Of a DNA stretch of 64,000 nucleotides, positions 36,383 to 45,969 are shown piece by piece. The position numbers and the translations under genes were made by a program. Source of the DNA: DLKC01 sp002478885 (GTDB taxonomy: Bacteria; Bacteroidota; Bacteroidia; Chitinophagales; Chitinophagaceae). Positions within the stretch are counted from its first letter, which is position 1, and the number at the start of each line of letters is the position of its first letter. The stretch is taken from positions 496,001-560,000 of the forward strand of contig JAXLUI010000002.1 in the NCBI GenBank assembly GCA_046329585.1, given 5' to 3'. The notes beneath the pieces were generated by a model. That model was not told where the DNA came from. It saw only the letters and a list, made by a program, of their open reading frames with translations, and made no database searches.

Positions 36383-37375
36383 TTACTTATTTTTAGCGGC
36401 AAAATCTTTAGGCAATTTATAAAGTTCCTCCTTAGGCAAAGTTTGGTAGTAGGTATAAGTTCGTGCTAATCCTTCAGCACGGGTAACTTTTGGTTCCCAG
36501 CCCAGCAGTTCCCTCGCTTTTGTAATGTCGGGCTGTCTTTGTTTAGGATCATCTAATGGCAGCGGTTTATAAATAATTTTCACGCCTGCTCCTGTGAGTT
36601 TAAGTACTTCCTCTGCAAATTCTTTTAACGAAACCTCGTCGGGATTACCAATATTAACAGGGTAGGTATAGTCACTCATCAACAACCTGTAAATACCCTC
36701 GATCAAATCATCCACATAACAGAAAGATCTTGTTTGATTTCCGCTGCCAAAAACCGTGAGATCTTCACCTCGCAATGCCTGTCCTATAAAAGCCGGCAAT
36801 GCGCGTCCGTCATTTAGTCTCATTCGTGGACCATAAGTATTGAAAATTCTCACAATGCGGGTATTTACTCCATGATAAGTATGATAAGCCATTGTTATAG
36901 CTTCCTGGAAACGCTTTGCTTCGTCATAAACACCACGTGGGCCAACCGGATTTACATTGCCCCAGTAGTCCTCGTTTTGCGGATGTACAAGGGGATCTCC
37001 ATACACTTCACTGGTCGATGCCACTAATATCGTTGCACCTTTGGCAGCAGCAAGACCTAGGCAATTATGCGTGCCCAGCGACCCCACCTTAAGTGTTTGA
37101 ATGGGGATCTTTAAATAATCGATCGGGCTCGCGGGGGAAGCAAAATGGAGAATGTAATGCAACTCGCCCGGAACATGAATAAACTTGGTGACATCATGGT
37201 GATAGAATTCAAAGTTCTCCAGCGGAAAAAGATGGGCTATATTATTCATATCGCCGGTAATAAGATTATCCATGCCGATAACATGAAAATCTTGCTTAAT
37301 GAACCTGTCACACAAATGCGATCCAAGAAATCCTGCAGCTCCTGTGATTAAAACTCTTTTCCGGGGCATGGTCAT
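36383..37375 (-). CDS. UDP-glucuronate decarboxylase (UDP-xylose synthase)
   Basis: Extended SDR enzyme of 330 residues that converts UDP-glucuronate to UDP-xylose. It has the NAD-binding motif VLITGAAGFLGSHLCD, the UXS-specific HDVTK and HFASPASPIDY segments, and the catalytic GVYDEAKRFQEA (YxxxK). The C-terminal RQPDITKARELLGWEPKV is also typical. It lies three bases after the aminotransferase gene. Start is ATG 37375 or the ATG two codons later. It most likely feeds a cell-surface polysaccharide or O-antigen. Confidence 0.93.
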   Translation of the reverse strand: MTMPRKRVLITGAAGFLGSHLCDRFIKQDFHVIGMDNLITGDMNNIAHLFPLENFEFYHHDVTKFIHVPGELHYILHFASPASPIDYLKIPIQTLKVGSLGTHNCLGLAAAKGATILVASTSEVYGDPLVHPQNEDYWGNVNPVGPRGVYDEAKRFQEAITMAYHTYHGVNTRIVRIFNTYGPRMRLNDGRALPAFIGQALRGEDLTVFGSGNQTRSFCYVDDLIEGIYRLLMSDYTYPVNIGNPDEVSLKEFAEEVLKLTGAGVKIIYKPLPLDDPKQRQPDITKARELLGWEPKVTRAEGLARTYTYYQTLPKEELYKLPKDFAAKNK

Positions 37376-37378
37376 TGA

Positions 37379-38506
37379 TTATTTTATGAATTCCAGAACA
37401 GAGTCTGTTATGTAAATTAATTGTGTTTCTTCCAGTTCTGTATGAATTGGTAAAGAAATAACTCTTTCCGTTAGCCAGTCGGTAATCGCCAGGTTGTACT
37501 CACCAATGCCTGACGATGCAAACATCTGCTGTTTGTGGCCAGGTACAGGGTAGTAAATCATTGAAGGGATATTTTTTGATGCGAGGTGCGCCACCAATGC
37601 ATCTCTGTCCACTCCTTCCACTAACATGGTATACTGGTGAAAAACATGATTACTGTAATGCGCTCTTACTGGCGTGGTTATTTTTGCGTCACTAGCAAAC
37701 GCAGCGTCATAAAAATCTGCAGCCTGTCTTCTTGCCGCAATGTAGTTATCAAGCTCCTTAAGCTTAATATTGAGTATAGCTGCCTGCAAGGTATCCAGCC
37801 TGGAGTTACAGCCCACGATATCGTGATAATATTTTTTACTCTGGCCATGGTTGGCTATCATCGTCATTTTTTTTGCCAGTGCGTCATCATTTGTAAAAAT
37901 AGCTCCGCCGTCCCCATACCCGCCCAGGTTTTTTGACGGAAAGAACGAGGTGGTGCCAATCGTTCCGATTGTGCCCGTCTTCTTTTTTGCTCCATCGCTA
38001 AACGTATAATCGCAACCTATTGCCTGCGCATTATCTTCAATTACAGCAATATTATGTTCGCCAGCCACTTTCATAATCTCTTCCATATTGGCTGCCTGCC
38101 CGTACAAATGAACGGGAACGATTGCTTTCGTTTTCGTTGTTATAGCCTTGCGCAACGCTTCCGCATCCATGCAAAATGTTTTGGCATCTACCTCAACAAA
38201 TACCGGTTTTAATCTAAGCAATGCCACCACTTCAGTTGTGGCTATGTAGGTAAACGAGGGCGTAATAACTTCATCACCGGGTTCGAGGCCGAGCGCCATC
38301 ATCGCTATCTGCAATGCATCGGTTCCGTTGGCACAAGGTATCACGTGCTTCACCGAAAGATATTGGGCCAGGTTTGCGCAAAATTCGTGCACAGGCTTTC
38401 CATTTATATACGCGGAACTCTCCAGCACATCAATCACAGCCTTGTCGATTTCCGGTTTTATTTTTTGGTATTGTGTTTTCAGATCCACCATTTGTATGGG
38501 CTTCAT
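37379..38506 (-). CDS. DegT/DnrJ/EryC1/StrS (WbpE-like) sugar aminotransferase
   Basis: PLP-dependent aminotransferase of 375 residues acting on a keto-sugar nucleotide. It has the typical ANGTDALQIAM, EDNAQAIGCDY and the PLP-binding Lys in FFPSKNLGGYGDGGA. WbpE, which transaminates UDP-2-acetamido-3-oxo-glucuronate, is the closest type by these motifs. The dehydrogenase downstream in the set produces a uronate, which is consistent. It starts the transcript; its promoter lies just upstream. Confidence 0.9.
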   Translation of the reverse strand: MKPIQMVDLKTQYQKIKPEIDKAVIDVLESSAYINGKPVHEFCANLAQYLSVKHVIPCANGTDALQIAMMALGLEPGDEVITPSFTYIATTEVVALLRLKPVFVEVDAKTFCMDAEALRKAITTKTKAIVPVHLYGQAANMEEIMKVAGEHNIAVIEDNAQAIGCDYTFSDGAKKKTGTIGTIGTTSFFPSKNLGGYGDGGAIFTNDDALAKKMTMIANHGQSKKYYHDIVGCNSRLDTLQAAILNIKLKELDNYIAARRQAADFYDAAFASDAKITTPVRAHYSNHVFHQYTMLVEGVDRDALVAHLASKNIPSMIYYPVPGHKQQMFASSGIGEYNLAITDWLTERVISLPIHTELEETQLIYITDSVLEFIK

Positions 38507-38526
38507 ATTTCAAATTTTTGGTCGGG

Positions 38527-38553
38527 CAAAACTAATGTAAAATGGGTTACCAA
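38527..38553 (-). promoter_or_regulatory. Promoter of the nucleotide-sugar genes
   Basis: On the minus strand: TTG, 16 bases, TAGTTTTG, matching TTG/TAnnTTTG. Transcription would start near 38520, about 14 bases before the ATG at 38506. Confidence 0.55.
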
Positions 38554-38582
38554 TAAAGGTGCGAAATATAGAATACAGCGTT

Positions 38583-38801
38583 GTACCAAACTGTAGTAGT
38601 AGGATGTGGCTGTTGTTGCGTCGCACTCTTGAACCGCAACAAATACAGCAACAGCCGCACGTTTCAACAAAACCTGACAATGATCATTCGCTTAGGAAAC
38701 GGATCATTTGCAACTATAAAAACAGTTGATGTAATTCCGGCTGTACAAGCGTGCGACGCAACGATGCTTCATTCCTGTTCTAAAGCCGGGGCACAAAAAA
38801 A
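38583..38801. repeat. Dispersed inverted-repeat element, locus G
   Basis: The left core GTTGCGTCGCACTCTTG is at 38615-38631. The right core GTACAAGCGTGCGACGCAAC starts at 38743 and leads to AAGCCGGGGCACAAAAAAA. The space between cores is the longest seen. It occupies the divergent space between the sugar genes and the Kdo transferase. Confidence 0.85.
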
Positions 38802-38842
38802 TGGTCATGCGTATATTGTAGATTCATTTTCTTTGTGTAAGC

Positions 38843-40099
38843 ATGAGTAAACTCCTTTACATACTCTTTACAAAACTTTACCCGGCCGCAGCCGCCATGC
38901 TTGCTCCTTTTAACCGTAAAGCGAGGCTTTGGCTGGTGGGTCGAAAGCATATTTTTAGAACAATTGCTGAAGGCGTGTTAAATGACAGCCGCAAAAAAAT
39001 CTGGATGCATTGCTCATCTCTCGGAGAGTTTGAACAAGGGCTTACCGTTATTGAACAAATAAAAAAACAGTACCCGGAATATTGTATCGTGGTTACTTTT
39101 TTTTCTCCGTCAGGCTATGAACATGAGAAAAACAACCAGGTAGCCGATCATGTTTTTTATTTGCCTATTGACAGCAAAAGCAATGCCTCGGCATTTTTTG
39201 AACTTATACAACCCGGCCTCGTATTATTTATAAAATATGAGTTTTGGCATTACTACCTCGCTGAAGCAAAAAAACGTGGTATTCCTTTATTGCTTGTATC
39301 TGGAATATTCAGAAGCAGCCAACCTTTTTTTAAATGGTATGGAAATTTTCATCGCAAAATGCTGGGTTGTTTTACCCATTTATTTGTGCAATATGATGAA
39401 GCAATGAAATTGCTTCGAACAATCAATATCCAAAACGTGTCGGTAAGCGGCGACACACGTTTTGACCGTGTGTTGGAGTTAGCTTCGAACGCTCAGCCGA
39501 TTGATTTGATCGACGGGTTTTGCGACAACAAAACAACCATAGTAGCCGGCAGCACGTGGCTCGAAGATGATGAAGAGCTGAATCATTTTGTGAACACGAA
39601 CCCGGATAAACGTTTCATAATCGCACCTCACGATATTGGAGAGGAAAGATTGAAAGAATGTGAATCGCTTTATAAAAACGCTATCCGTTATTCCCAGTAC
39701 AAGGCTGGGCAATTCGATAGTAATGGTAAAAATGTGTTGCTCATCGACAATATTGGAATGCTCAAATTCCTGTACCGATATGGAACCATTTGTTATGTCG
39801 GCGGCGGTTTTGGAGGTGACGGCGTGCACAATGTGCTGGAAGCAGCCGTATATCAAAAGCCGGTAATTTTTGGACCGGTTTACGATAAATTTATTGAAGC
39901 CTCAGGGCTTATTCAGTACGAGGGGGCGTTTTCTATAGAAGATGCGCTGGAACTTGAAACGGTAATTTCCGACCTGCTGGAAGATGAAGCATATTATCTT
40001 GAAACTGCAAAAAATGCAGCGACTTTCATTAGAGAAAAAACAGGCGCTACCGCCTGCGTGCTAACCTATATTCAGGCAAACCTTCTTCTTACCAATTGA
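38843..40099 (+). CDS. waaA: 3-deoxy-D-manno-octulosonic acid (Kdo) transferase
   Basis: Glycosyltransferase family 30 enzyme of 418 residues that adds Kdo to lipid A precursor (Kdo transferase, KdtA/WaaA). It has the membrane-proximal N-terminal helix, the catalytic Glu region MHCSSLGEFEQG, and the C-terminal donor-binding segment ICYVGGGFGGDGVHNVLEAA. It shows that the organism makes lipopolysaccharide. Its 3' end overlaps a convergent hypothetical gene by 28 bases. Confidence 0.93.
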   Translation: MSKLLYILFTKLYPAAAAMLAPFNRKARLWLVGRKHIFRTIAEGVLNDSRKKIWMHCSSLGEFEQGLTVIEQIKKQYPEYCIVVTFFSPSGYEHEKNNQVADHVFYLPIDSKSNASAFFELIQPGLVLFIKYEFWHYYLAEAKKRGIPLLLVSGIFRSSQPFFKWYGNFHRKMLGCFTHLFVQYDEAMKLLRTINIQNVSVSGDTRFDRVLELASNAQPIDLIDGFCDNKTTIVAGSTWLEDDEELNHFVNTNPDKRFIIAPHDIGEERLKECESLYKNAIRYSQYKAGQFDSNGKNVLLIDNIGMLKFLYRYGTICYVGGGFGGDGVHNVLEAAVYQKPVIFGPVYDKFIEASGLIQYEGAFSIEDALELETVISDLLEDEAYYLETAKNAATFIREKTGATACVLTYIQANLLLTN

Positions 40100-40797
40100 T
40101 CAAAATGCTGCACGGCTTCTGAATCTTCGTTCCAACCTACCTTGGTTTTTAATTCTCTTTGTATCCAGTATTCAGCCTCGGGAAGAATATTAAACGCATT
40201 GATGGTTTTTATGCTGCGCTCGTACATGTCTTCATCACCGCGAAACAGCTCATTGATAAAAACAAAACGATCGTTAATGCCGATCGCCTTTCTCAGATCC
40301 TTTACCGGGCTTTCCTTAAGTATGCTTCCCAATTCTTTCTTATCCATCTTCAACCGATCATTGAGACTTTCTTCCTTGAAACCGACCGCGTCGTTCAATT
40401 CAAAAACCTCTTTTTGCTGGTAGGCAATGGTGGGTATTTCATCGAACCGGGGCACGGTTAAAAATGCAGGAATAAGAGGTGCAACCTTTTTTTCCAAACT
40501 CTCTGCGAGAACCGGAATCTCTTCCTGATCAGCCGGCGCTATGGAAACAATGGGCTCTTCGATAACAACCGGAGTTTTTTCAACTATTGTTACGTGCGGA
40601 GCCTCTGTTTCGGGTGCGGTCAAAAAATTTATTTCCGGAAGTATTACCGATACAATCTTTGATGAGGGCGTTTCGGCATCGCTATGTTGTTTCAATTCCC
40701 TGATGAGCAACTGTGCGGTTGCAAGAAGGCTCGTTGCCGACGCCTTCGACTCATACAGTTCCTGCAATCTCTTAATCAGTGAACCAGTTCTTTCCAT
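40072..40797 (-). CDS. Conserved hypothetical protein, 241 residues
   Basis: I do not recognise a catalytic domain. The N-terminal 40 residues are helical, a low-complexity Pro/Glu/Val-rich middle (about 60-130) is probably disordered, and the C-terminal 90 residues are a folded, helix-rich domain (NDRLKMDKKELGSILK, IGINDRFVFINELF, YWIQRELKTKVGW). It is cytoplasmic: no signal peptide. The gene is convergent with waaA (28-base overlap) and divergent from tdk by 120 bases. Confidence 0.75.
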   Translation of the reverse strand: MERTGSLIKRLQELYESKASATSLLATAQLLIRELKQHSDAETPSSKIVSVILPEINFLTAPETEAPHVTIVEKTPVVIEEPIVSIAPADQEEIPVLAESLEKKVAPLIPAFLTVPRFDEIPTIAYQQKEVFELNDAVGFKEESLNDRLKMDKKELGSILKESPVKDLRKAIGINDRFVFINELFRGDEDMYERSIKTINAFNILPEAEYWIQRELKTKVGWNEDSEAVQHFDQLVRRRFA

Positions 40798-40836
40798 GGA
40801 CCATGTGATTTTAAATATTACCGGCGACGCAAAACC

Positions 40837-40844
40837 TAACTTTG
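40837..40844 (+). promoter_or_regulatory. -7 box TAACTTTG of the thymidine kinase gene
   Basis: TAACTTTG matches TAnnTTTG exactly; no clear TTG lies at the -33 distance. Transcription near 40850 would start just before a weak upstream ATG (40855), which favours the downstream ATG at 40918 as translation start. Confidence 0.5.
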
Positions 40845-40917
40845 CAAACCAATAATGGCTAATATTGCCGCAATAAATTTACTAAGCTTTTTATTAAGAA
40901 AATCTAACATTTATAAA

Positions 40918-41487
40918 ATGTTCATCGAGCCAAACATAAATACAGAACGAAAAGGCTGGATAGAAATTATATGCGGATCTATGTTCAGCGGAAAGACCGA
41001 GGAACTTATAAGGCGGCTCAAACGTGCAAAAATTGCTCATCTTAAAACCGAGATATTTAAGCCTGCTGTTGACAAAAGGTATGATCACGACAGGGTTATA
41101 AGCCACGATGCGAACAGCATCCAATCAACCTCGGTAACGCATGCAGCCGGCATACTCGAGCTTGCAAAAGACGTAGATGTTATTGGCATCGACGAGGCTC
41201 AGTTCTTCGAAAATGATATTGTTGATGTTTGTGAAACGCTTGCACTGCGAGGCATTCGGGTAATTGTTGCCGGCCTCGATATGGATTTTCTCGGCAAGCC
41301 CTTCGGCCCTGTGCCACAACTTCTTGCGATCGGAGATTTTATAACAAAACTGCACGCCATTTGTGCGCAATGCGGCAACATTGCAAGCATGTCTTACCGT
41401 ACAACCAACGACGAACAACAGGTATTGCTTGGCGAAAAAGACAAATACGAACCCCGCTGCCGTAGGTGTTATTATAAGGAACAATAG
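40918..41487 (+). CDS. tdk: Thymidine kinase
   Basis: Type II thymidine kinase of 189 residues that phosphorylates thymidine with ATP in the salvage pathway. P-loop GSMFSGKTEELIRR, the DEAQFF motif, and a C-terminal zinc site with CAQCG and CRRC are present. ATG 40918 gives the family start (MFIEPNINTERKGWIEI); an in-frame ATG at 40855 would add 21 unrelated residues. Alone on its transcript, followed by a dispersed repeat and then secDF. Confidence 0.95.
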   Translation: MFIEPNINTERKGWIEIICGSMFSGKTEELIRRLKRAKIAHLKTEIFKPAVDKRYDHDRVISHDANSIQSTSVTHAAGILELAKDVDVIGIDEAQFFENDIVDVCETLALRGIRVIVAGLDMDFLGKPFGPVPQLLAIGDFITKLHAICAQCGNIASMSYRTTNDEQQVLLGEKDKYEPRCRRCYYKEQ

Positions 41488-41504
41488 CTGCTTAAAAGAA
41501 TACA

Positions 41505-41651
41505 TTTTTTGTACCCTGCTATAGCACTGCATTCAACGTTCCTTGCGTCGCACTCTTGTACTTTTTATCGCTGCGTGGCACTCAACTGCTGCATGTAGTT
41601 ACAGGAGCACAAGAGTGCGACGCAACCACAGCCAAACAGTGGTTCAAAAGC
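41505..41651. repeat. Dispersed inverted-repeat element, locus H
   Basis: The left core CCTTGCGTCGCACTCTTGTA (41541-41560) and the right core GCACAAGAGTGCGACGCAAC (41607-41626) are close to perfect complements. The left end is TTTTTTGTACCCTG and the right end CAAAAGCCGG. This is the tightest doublet (86 bases from core to core). Confidence 0.9.
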
Positions 41652-41777
41652 CGGTAACCGGAATGTTCTCTTCCTTATTTTGCACAACCACCTGTTCTTC
41701 GAAAGTGTTGCCCAGCCTGCATATGCTCCATTTTACCGCGTTTATTTAAGGCGTTTTTCAGGCTATATTTTTCCGGT

Positions 41778-41806
41778 TTGATTTAAATCCCAAACCCCTA
41801 TCTTTG
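41778..41806 (+). promoter_or_regulatory. Promoter of secDF (Bacteroidota type)
   Basis: TTG at 41778, 18 bases, TATCTTTG at 41799: an exact match to TTG/TAnnTTTG. Transcription would start near 41812, giving a 28-base leader. Confidence 0.85.
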
Positions 41807-41840
41807 CCGCTCACAAAAAATTTGTAAACCCACATAGTAT

Positions 41841-44800
41841 ATGCAACTGAAAGGTTTGGTGCGTTTTTTTGCCATAGCGCTCATTCTAATTTGTCTCTAT
41901 CAATTATCGTTTACATGGATTGTTCGCAGCCATGAAAGCAGCATGGATGAAAAAGCAGATTTATGGGTGAAAGCCAATTATCCCGCCGCACAGCAGAAAT
42001 ATCCTGACAACAAGGAACTGCGTGCTTCTTACGAAGATTCTCTCGCAAATTTTAAGAAGCTGAGAAAACAGCGTTTGCTCGACAGCACCAAAGAAACCAA
42101 TATCGGTCCATTTGGTTTAACCAGCTACCAAAATGCAAAAGATAAAGAATTGATGCTTGGCCTTGACTTGCAGGGTGGTATGAGTGTAACCATGGAAGTA
42201 GGTCTCGACGGACTGATTCGCTCACTAGCCAACTACTCAAAGGATGCTGCATTTAATAAGGCATTAAGCAGTGCTGTAACCAGAAAAGCTACTGGCGGTG
42301 CCGACCTTATAAGCCTGTTCCAGGAAGAGTATAACAAAGTGTCGAATGGCGCAAAACTTGCCCCGCTTTTTGTTACCAGAAGCGATGGCAAAATTAAATT
42401 TGATGCCTCTGATGATGCTGTAATCAACTATTTGCGCACACAGGCGGATGCCGCTTTTGACAATACTGTTAGAATTCTTACAAAGAGAATTGACCGTTTT
42501 GGTGTTGCTTCTCCTACCATAAATCCCAACCAGAAAAAAGGTACGATCAATATAGAACTGGCCGGCATTAATGACCCGGAAAGGGTTCGTCGTTACCTCC
42601 AGTCTACTGCTAACCTTCAATTCTTTGAAGTATATAATGTAAACGATATTGCCGAGGCTTTGCAAAGCAGTGACAAAGCCGTTGCCGATTACCTGAAAGG
42701 AGTAAAAACTACTGCAGACACGTCTGCAGTAAAAGATACCGCAACAAAGGCTGTTGCCCAGGCGGTAGTTGATACAACAAAAACATTCACTTTATCCGGC
42801 GATTCAGGCACGTCTGCCAGCACCAAACCAACCGGTTCAAAAACTGTGGATTCTGCTGCATTGCGTAAAGCCGAGAACCCAATCTTTACTTTATTTGCCG
42901 GTATTGCACAAGGCCAGAGAGAACAAAACGGAAGCGTTCATTTCCCCGGTTATATAGGCGTAGTAATGACAAGAGATACCGGTTTGTTAGGCCAGTATTT
43001 GAGGCTTGATTTTGTAAACAACAAATTCCCCTCGAATCTTAAGTTCATGTATGGCGTGGCTGAAGACAATACAGGTGCCATATTAAAAGACCGGCTTTCA
43101 CTATATGCTATCAAAACACTTGACAACGGGATTGCCAAATTAGAAGGTGAGCATGTAACAACAGCAAGGCAGGATTACGATGAAAAAGGAAAGCCTGCAA
43201 TTAGTATGAATATGGATGCCACAGGTACACGTATCTGGGCAAAGATGACAGGCGAAAATGTTGGTAAACCAATTGCGATTGTGCTCGATAATTTTGTTTA
43301 CAGCGCGCCAAATGTGTTAAACGCAATACCAAGCGGAAACTCACAGATCTCTGGCAATTTCAGCGTTCAGGAAGCGCAGGATCTTTCAGATATTCTTCAA
43401 TCCGGCAAACTGCCAGCACCCGCTAAGATCGTTGCGGAACAGGTTGTAGGTCCAACACTCGGACAGGCAGCTGTATCAGGTGGCGCTTTATCGTTCCTTA
43501 TTTCATTTATAGTGATTTTTGCCCTCATGCTGATATATTATAATACAGCCGGATGGGTTGCAAATATTGCTTTGATATTGAACCTGCTTTTCACGATTGG
43601 TATTCTTGCCGCACTGGGCTTCACACTTACTGCCCCGGGTATTGCGGGTCTAGTACTTACTATTGGTATGGCGGTTGACACTAACGTTATCATTTTTGAA
43701 AGGATAAAAGAGGAGCTTACAAAAGGCAAAGGTTATTTAACAGCTGTTTCTGATGGTTACAAGCGTTCTTATGCACCGGTTTTAGATGCACACGTTACAA
43801 CGTTCTTAACGGCAGCCATCCTGTTCATTTTTGGCCTTGGCCCTGTTTTAGGCTTTGCGACTACACAGATGCTCGGTATCGCATTGTCGTTATTCTGCGG
43901 TATCCTTGTATCAAGATTGATAACAGACTTATTTACCAATAAGCAAAGACACTTTGAATATTTTACCGGTATTTCCAAAAAAATATTCAAACATGCAAAC
44001 TTCAAGTTTATTGAATATAGGAAAGTCGCTTATGGTATTTCCGTAGTGGTATTGCTGTTGGGTATCGGTTCTTTTGTACATGGTTTTGATGAAGGTGTAG
44101 AATTTAAAGGTGGCCGCAGCTACACAGTTAAATTTGACAAGGCCCCTAACATAGAAAATGTGCGCGAAGACCTCAAGACTGTATTCAATGAATTTCCGAT
44201 CATTAAGACGGTGAACACAAGCGACCAGCTTAATATCACTACTTCTTATAAGATCACAGAAATTGGGGAGAATGTTGATTCAACTGTTGAAGCAGCCCTG
44301 TTCAGCGGCCTTCAGAAATATCTTCCGGCAGGAACGAGTTTTAAAGACTTTGAAACAAAATATAAACAAAGCTCTCAAACTGTATTACCGACCATTTCAG
44401 AAGATCTTAAAAGTGGTGCAACAAAAGCGACGATCATTTCGATCATTGTGATTTGCTTGTACATCTTTATTCGTTTTCGCGATTGGAGATATTCTCTCGG
44501 AACCATCGTTTCCCTTTTGCATGATGTATTGGTAACGTTGGCCGTATTCAGTTTTGCAAAAGGCGTTGTGCCGTTCCCGCTGGAAATTGACCAGTATTTT
44601 ATCGCGGCCATTCTTACGGTAATAGGTTTCTCGATGAATGATACAGTAATTGTGTATGACAGAATTCGAGAGGATTCAAGATTGTTGAAAGGAGCTGATA
44701 AGACTACTATAATCAACACTGCCATCAACCAAACGCTAAGCCGTACGGTGATGACTTCCCTCACAGTATTTCTCACAATTCTAATCCTCTTCATTTTTGG

Positions 44801-44960
44801 GGGTGAGGTAACCAAAGGATTTGCGTTTGCAATGCTAGTGGGTGTAATTACCGGTACCTATTCGTCTATCTTTATTGCGTCACCAATTCTTGTTGATTTT
44901 GCTAAAAACAAGCCTTTGGGTCGCACAGAAGAAAAGAAAAAACCGGTTGTTGTAAGATAG
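41841..44960 (+). CDS. secDF: Protein translocase subunits SecD and SecF, fused (SecDF)
   Basis: Fused SecD-SecF of 1039 residues. The SecD half (about 1-660) has an N-terminal membrane helix, the family motif DLQGGMSVTMEV, a long periplasmic domain (with a low-complexity insert rich in Thr, Ser, Lys near 285-345) and GMAVDTNVIIFERIKEEL. The SecF half (about 680-1030) has GVEFKGGRSYTV and GFSMNDTVIVYDRIREDS. It pulls proteins across the inner membrane using the proton-motive force and works with SecYEG. Fusion is normal in Bacteroidota. It has a clear promoter and terminator of its own. Confidence 0.96.
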   Translation: MQLKGLVRFFAIALILICLYQLSFTWIVRSHESSMDEKADLWVKANYPAAQQKYPDNKELRASYEDSLANFKKLRKQRLLDSTKETNIGPFGLTSYQNAKDKELMLGLDLQGGMSVTMEVGLDGLIRSLANYSKDAAFNKALSSAVTRKATGGADLISLFQEEYNKVSNGAKLAPLFVTRSDGKIKFDASDDAVINYLRTQADAAFDNTVRILTKRIDRFGVASPTINPNQKKGTINIELAGINDPERVRRYLQSTANLQFFEVYNVNDIAEALQSSDKAVADYLKGVKTTADTSAVKDTATKAVAQAVVDTTKTFTLSGDSGTSASTKPTGSKTVDSAALRKAENPIFTLFAGIAQGQREQNGSVHFPGYIGVVMTRDTGLLGQYLRLDFVNNKFPSNLKFMYGVAEDNTGAILKDRLSLYAIKTLDNGIAKLEGEHVTTARQDYDEKGKPAISMNMDATGTRIWAKMTGENVGKPIAIVLDNFVYSAPNVLNAIPSGNSQISGNFSVQEAQDLSDILQSGKLPAPAKIVAEQVVGPTLGQAAVSGGALSFLISFIVIFALMLIYYNTAGWVANIALILNLLFTIGILAALGFTLTAPGIAGLVLTIGMAVDTNVIIFERIKEELTKGKGYLTAVSDGYKRSYAPVLDAHVTTFLTAAILFIFGLGPVLGFATTQMLGIALSLFCGILVSRLITDLFTNKQRHFEYFTGISKKIFKHANFKFIEYRKVAYGISVVVLLLGIGSFVHGFDEGVEFKGGRSYTVKFDKAPNIENVREDLKTVFNEFPIIKTVNTSDQLNITTSYKITEIGENVDSTVEAALFSGLQKYLPAGTSFKDFETKYKQSSQTVLPTISEDLKSGATKATIISIIVICLYIFIRFRDWRYSLGTIVSLLHDVLVTLAVFSFAKGVVPFPLEIDQYFIAAILTVIGFSMNDTVIVYDRIREDSRLLKGADKTTIINTAINQTLSRTVMTSLTVFLTILILFIFGGEVTKGFAFAMLVGVITGTYSSIFIASPILVDFAKNKPLGRTEEKKKPVVVR

Positions 44961-44981
44961 TATTCCTTCGCTGATATTTTT

Positions 44982-45010
44982 AAGCCCACGTTTCCCGTGG
45001 GCTTTTTTAT
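44982..45010 (+). terminator. Terminator of secDF
   Basis: AAGCCCACG, a five-base loop and CGTGGGCTT, then TTTTATT. Nine-pair stem, 22 bases after the stop. Confidence 0.93.
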
Positions 45011-45187
45011 TATTTTACAGTACGAAATTGCACACACAAATGACTATTATCGATCACGTTAATGGGGCGCACTATGCAAGTAATATCCCTGAGTTCACGC
45101 TGTATACAGAGCCATTGCCGCTACAGATTATTTTTATAGTAAATAAAATCTGGTTAGATTTACTAAATGCATCTAGCCCGATCTTGT

Positions 45188-45814
45188 ATGAAAGCTTTTT
45201 TCATTGCTGCAATATCACTCCTGATTTCCACAATAATTTCCGGGCAAACTGTTACACAAAGTGAACATGAAACGGCTGAACAGTTTGTAAGTAGGTCAAT
45301 GCCTGAAAATGCACAGTTAACGCACAAAGTACTTAGTGTTAAATGGAATAATTCATTCGTGATTATGGCTTTCTTTGAACAGTCTTACAAGCTTTCTCAA
45401 CAGGATGATCCGTCGCAGGAAGAGCAATTCAGGATCATAGCAACAATGTTTTTACAAACAGCGCTCAACCAATACAGAATAATTCATATCGATAGCATAG
45501 ACGGTGAAGGAAGCAAGCCGGTAATAGAAAGTGCTTTTTTTGCAAACACAGATAAAGATCCCGCAACAGAATTGGTGCTTATTGTATCCTGGCAACAGCG
45601 GCACCGCGATGTTAACGGTACACTTTATGGAACATACGTATACGATAACTTATTTAAGGACGCGGAATCCCGGCTTACACACCTTAAAAAAATAAGCGAA
45701 AAACTATCCGGCGGATGCGAGTGTGAATGGAGCGATGGGACTCATAAGAAAGCCAGATTTAAGACTGCAGCCGATATCAGGACCGAATTGAAACACATGG
45801 GTTTAAAGCAATAA
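45188..45814 (+). CDS. Secreted hypothetical protein
   Basis: Protein of 208 residues with a signal peptide (KAFFIAAISLLISTIISGQ). The mature part is mixed alpha/beta and has a Cys pair (GGCECEW). I recognise no family. It could be a periplasmic or surface protein. The ATG at 45188 begins the signal peptide; the frame opens seven codons earlier at 45167. It is a single gene between secDF and the GH19-like gene. Confidence 0.65.
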   Translation: MKAFFIAAISLLISTIISGQTVTQSEHETAEQFVSRSMPENAQLTHKVLSVKWNNSFVIMAFFEQSYKLSQQDDPSQEEQFRIIATMFLQTALNQYRIIHIDSIDGEGSKPVIESAFFANTDKDPATELVLIVSWQQRHRDVNGTLYGTYVYDNLFKDAESRLTHLKKISEKLSGGCECEWSDGTHKKARFKTAADIRTELKHMGLKQ

Positions 45815-45969
45815 ATGAAAAACTTAGTATCGTGTTTCTGGTGAATCGATTTCTCCAATATTACTGCACGAATTTATGCCATCAACTATTAAAGCCCCGG
45901 AGCTTTTGTATAGCAACCGCGCATGCCGAAAAGCGGGATTAAAAGAGTAGGTAAATTAAATCTCATCAT

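Noticed and set aside
38581..38850. Open frame of 89 codons before waaA
   Set aside because: It is made of the locus G repeat; similar frames appear at 33709-33999, 41543-41749 and 63491-63673 because the repeat lacks stops in one frame.
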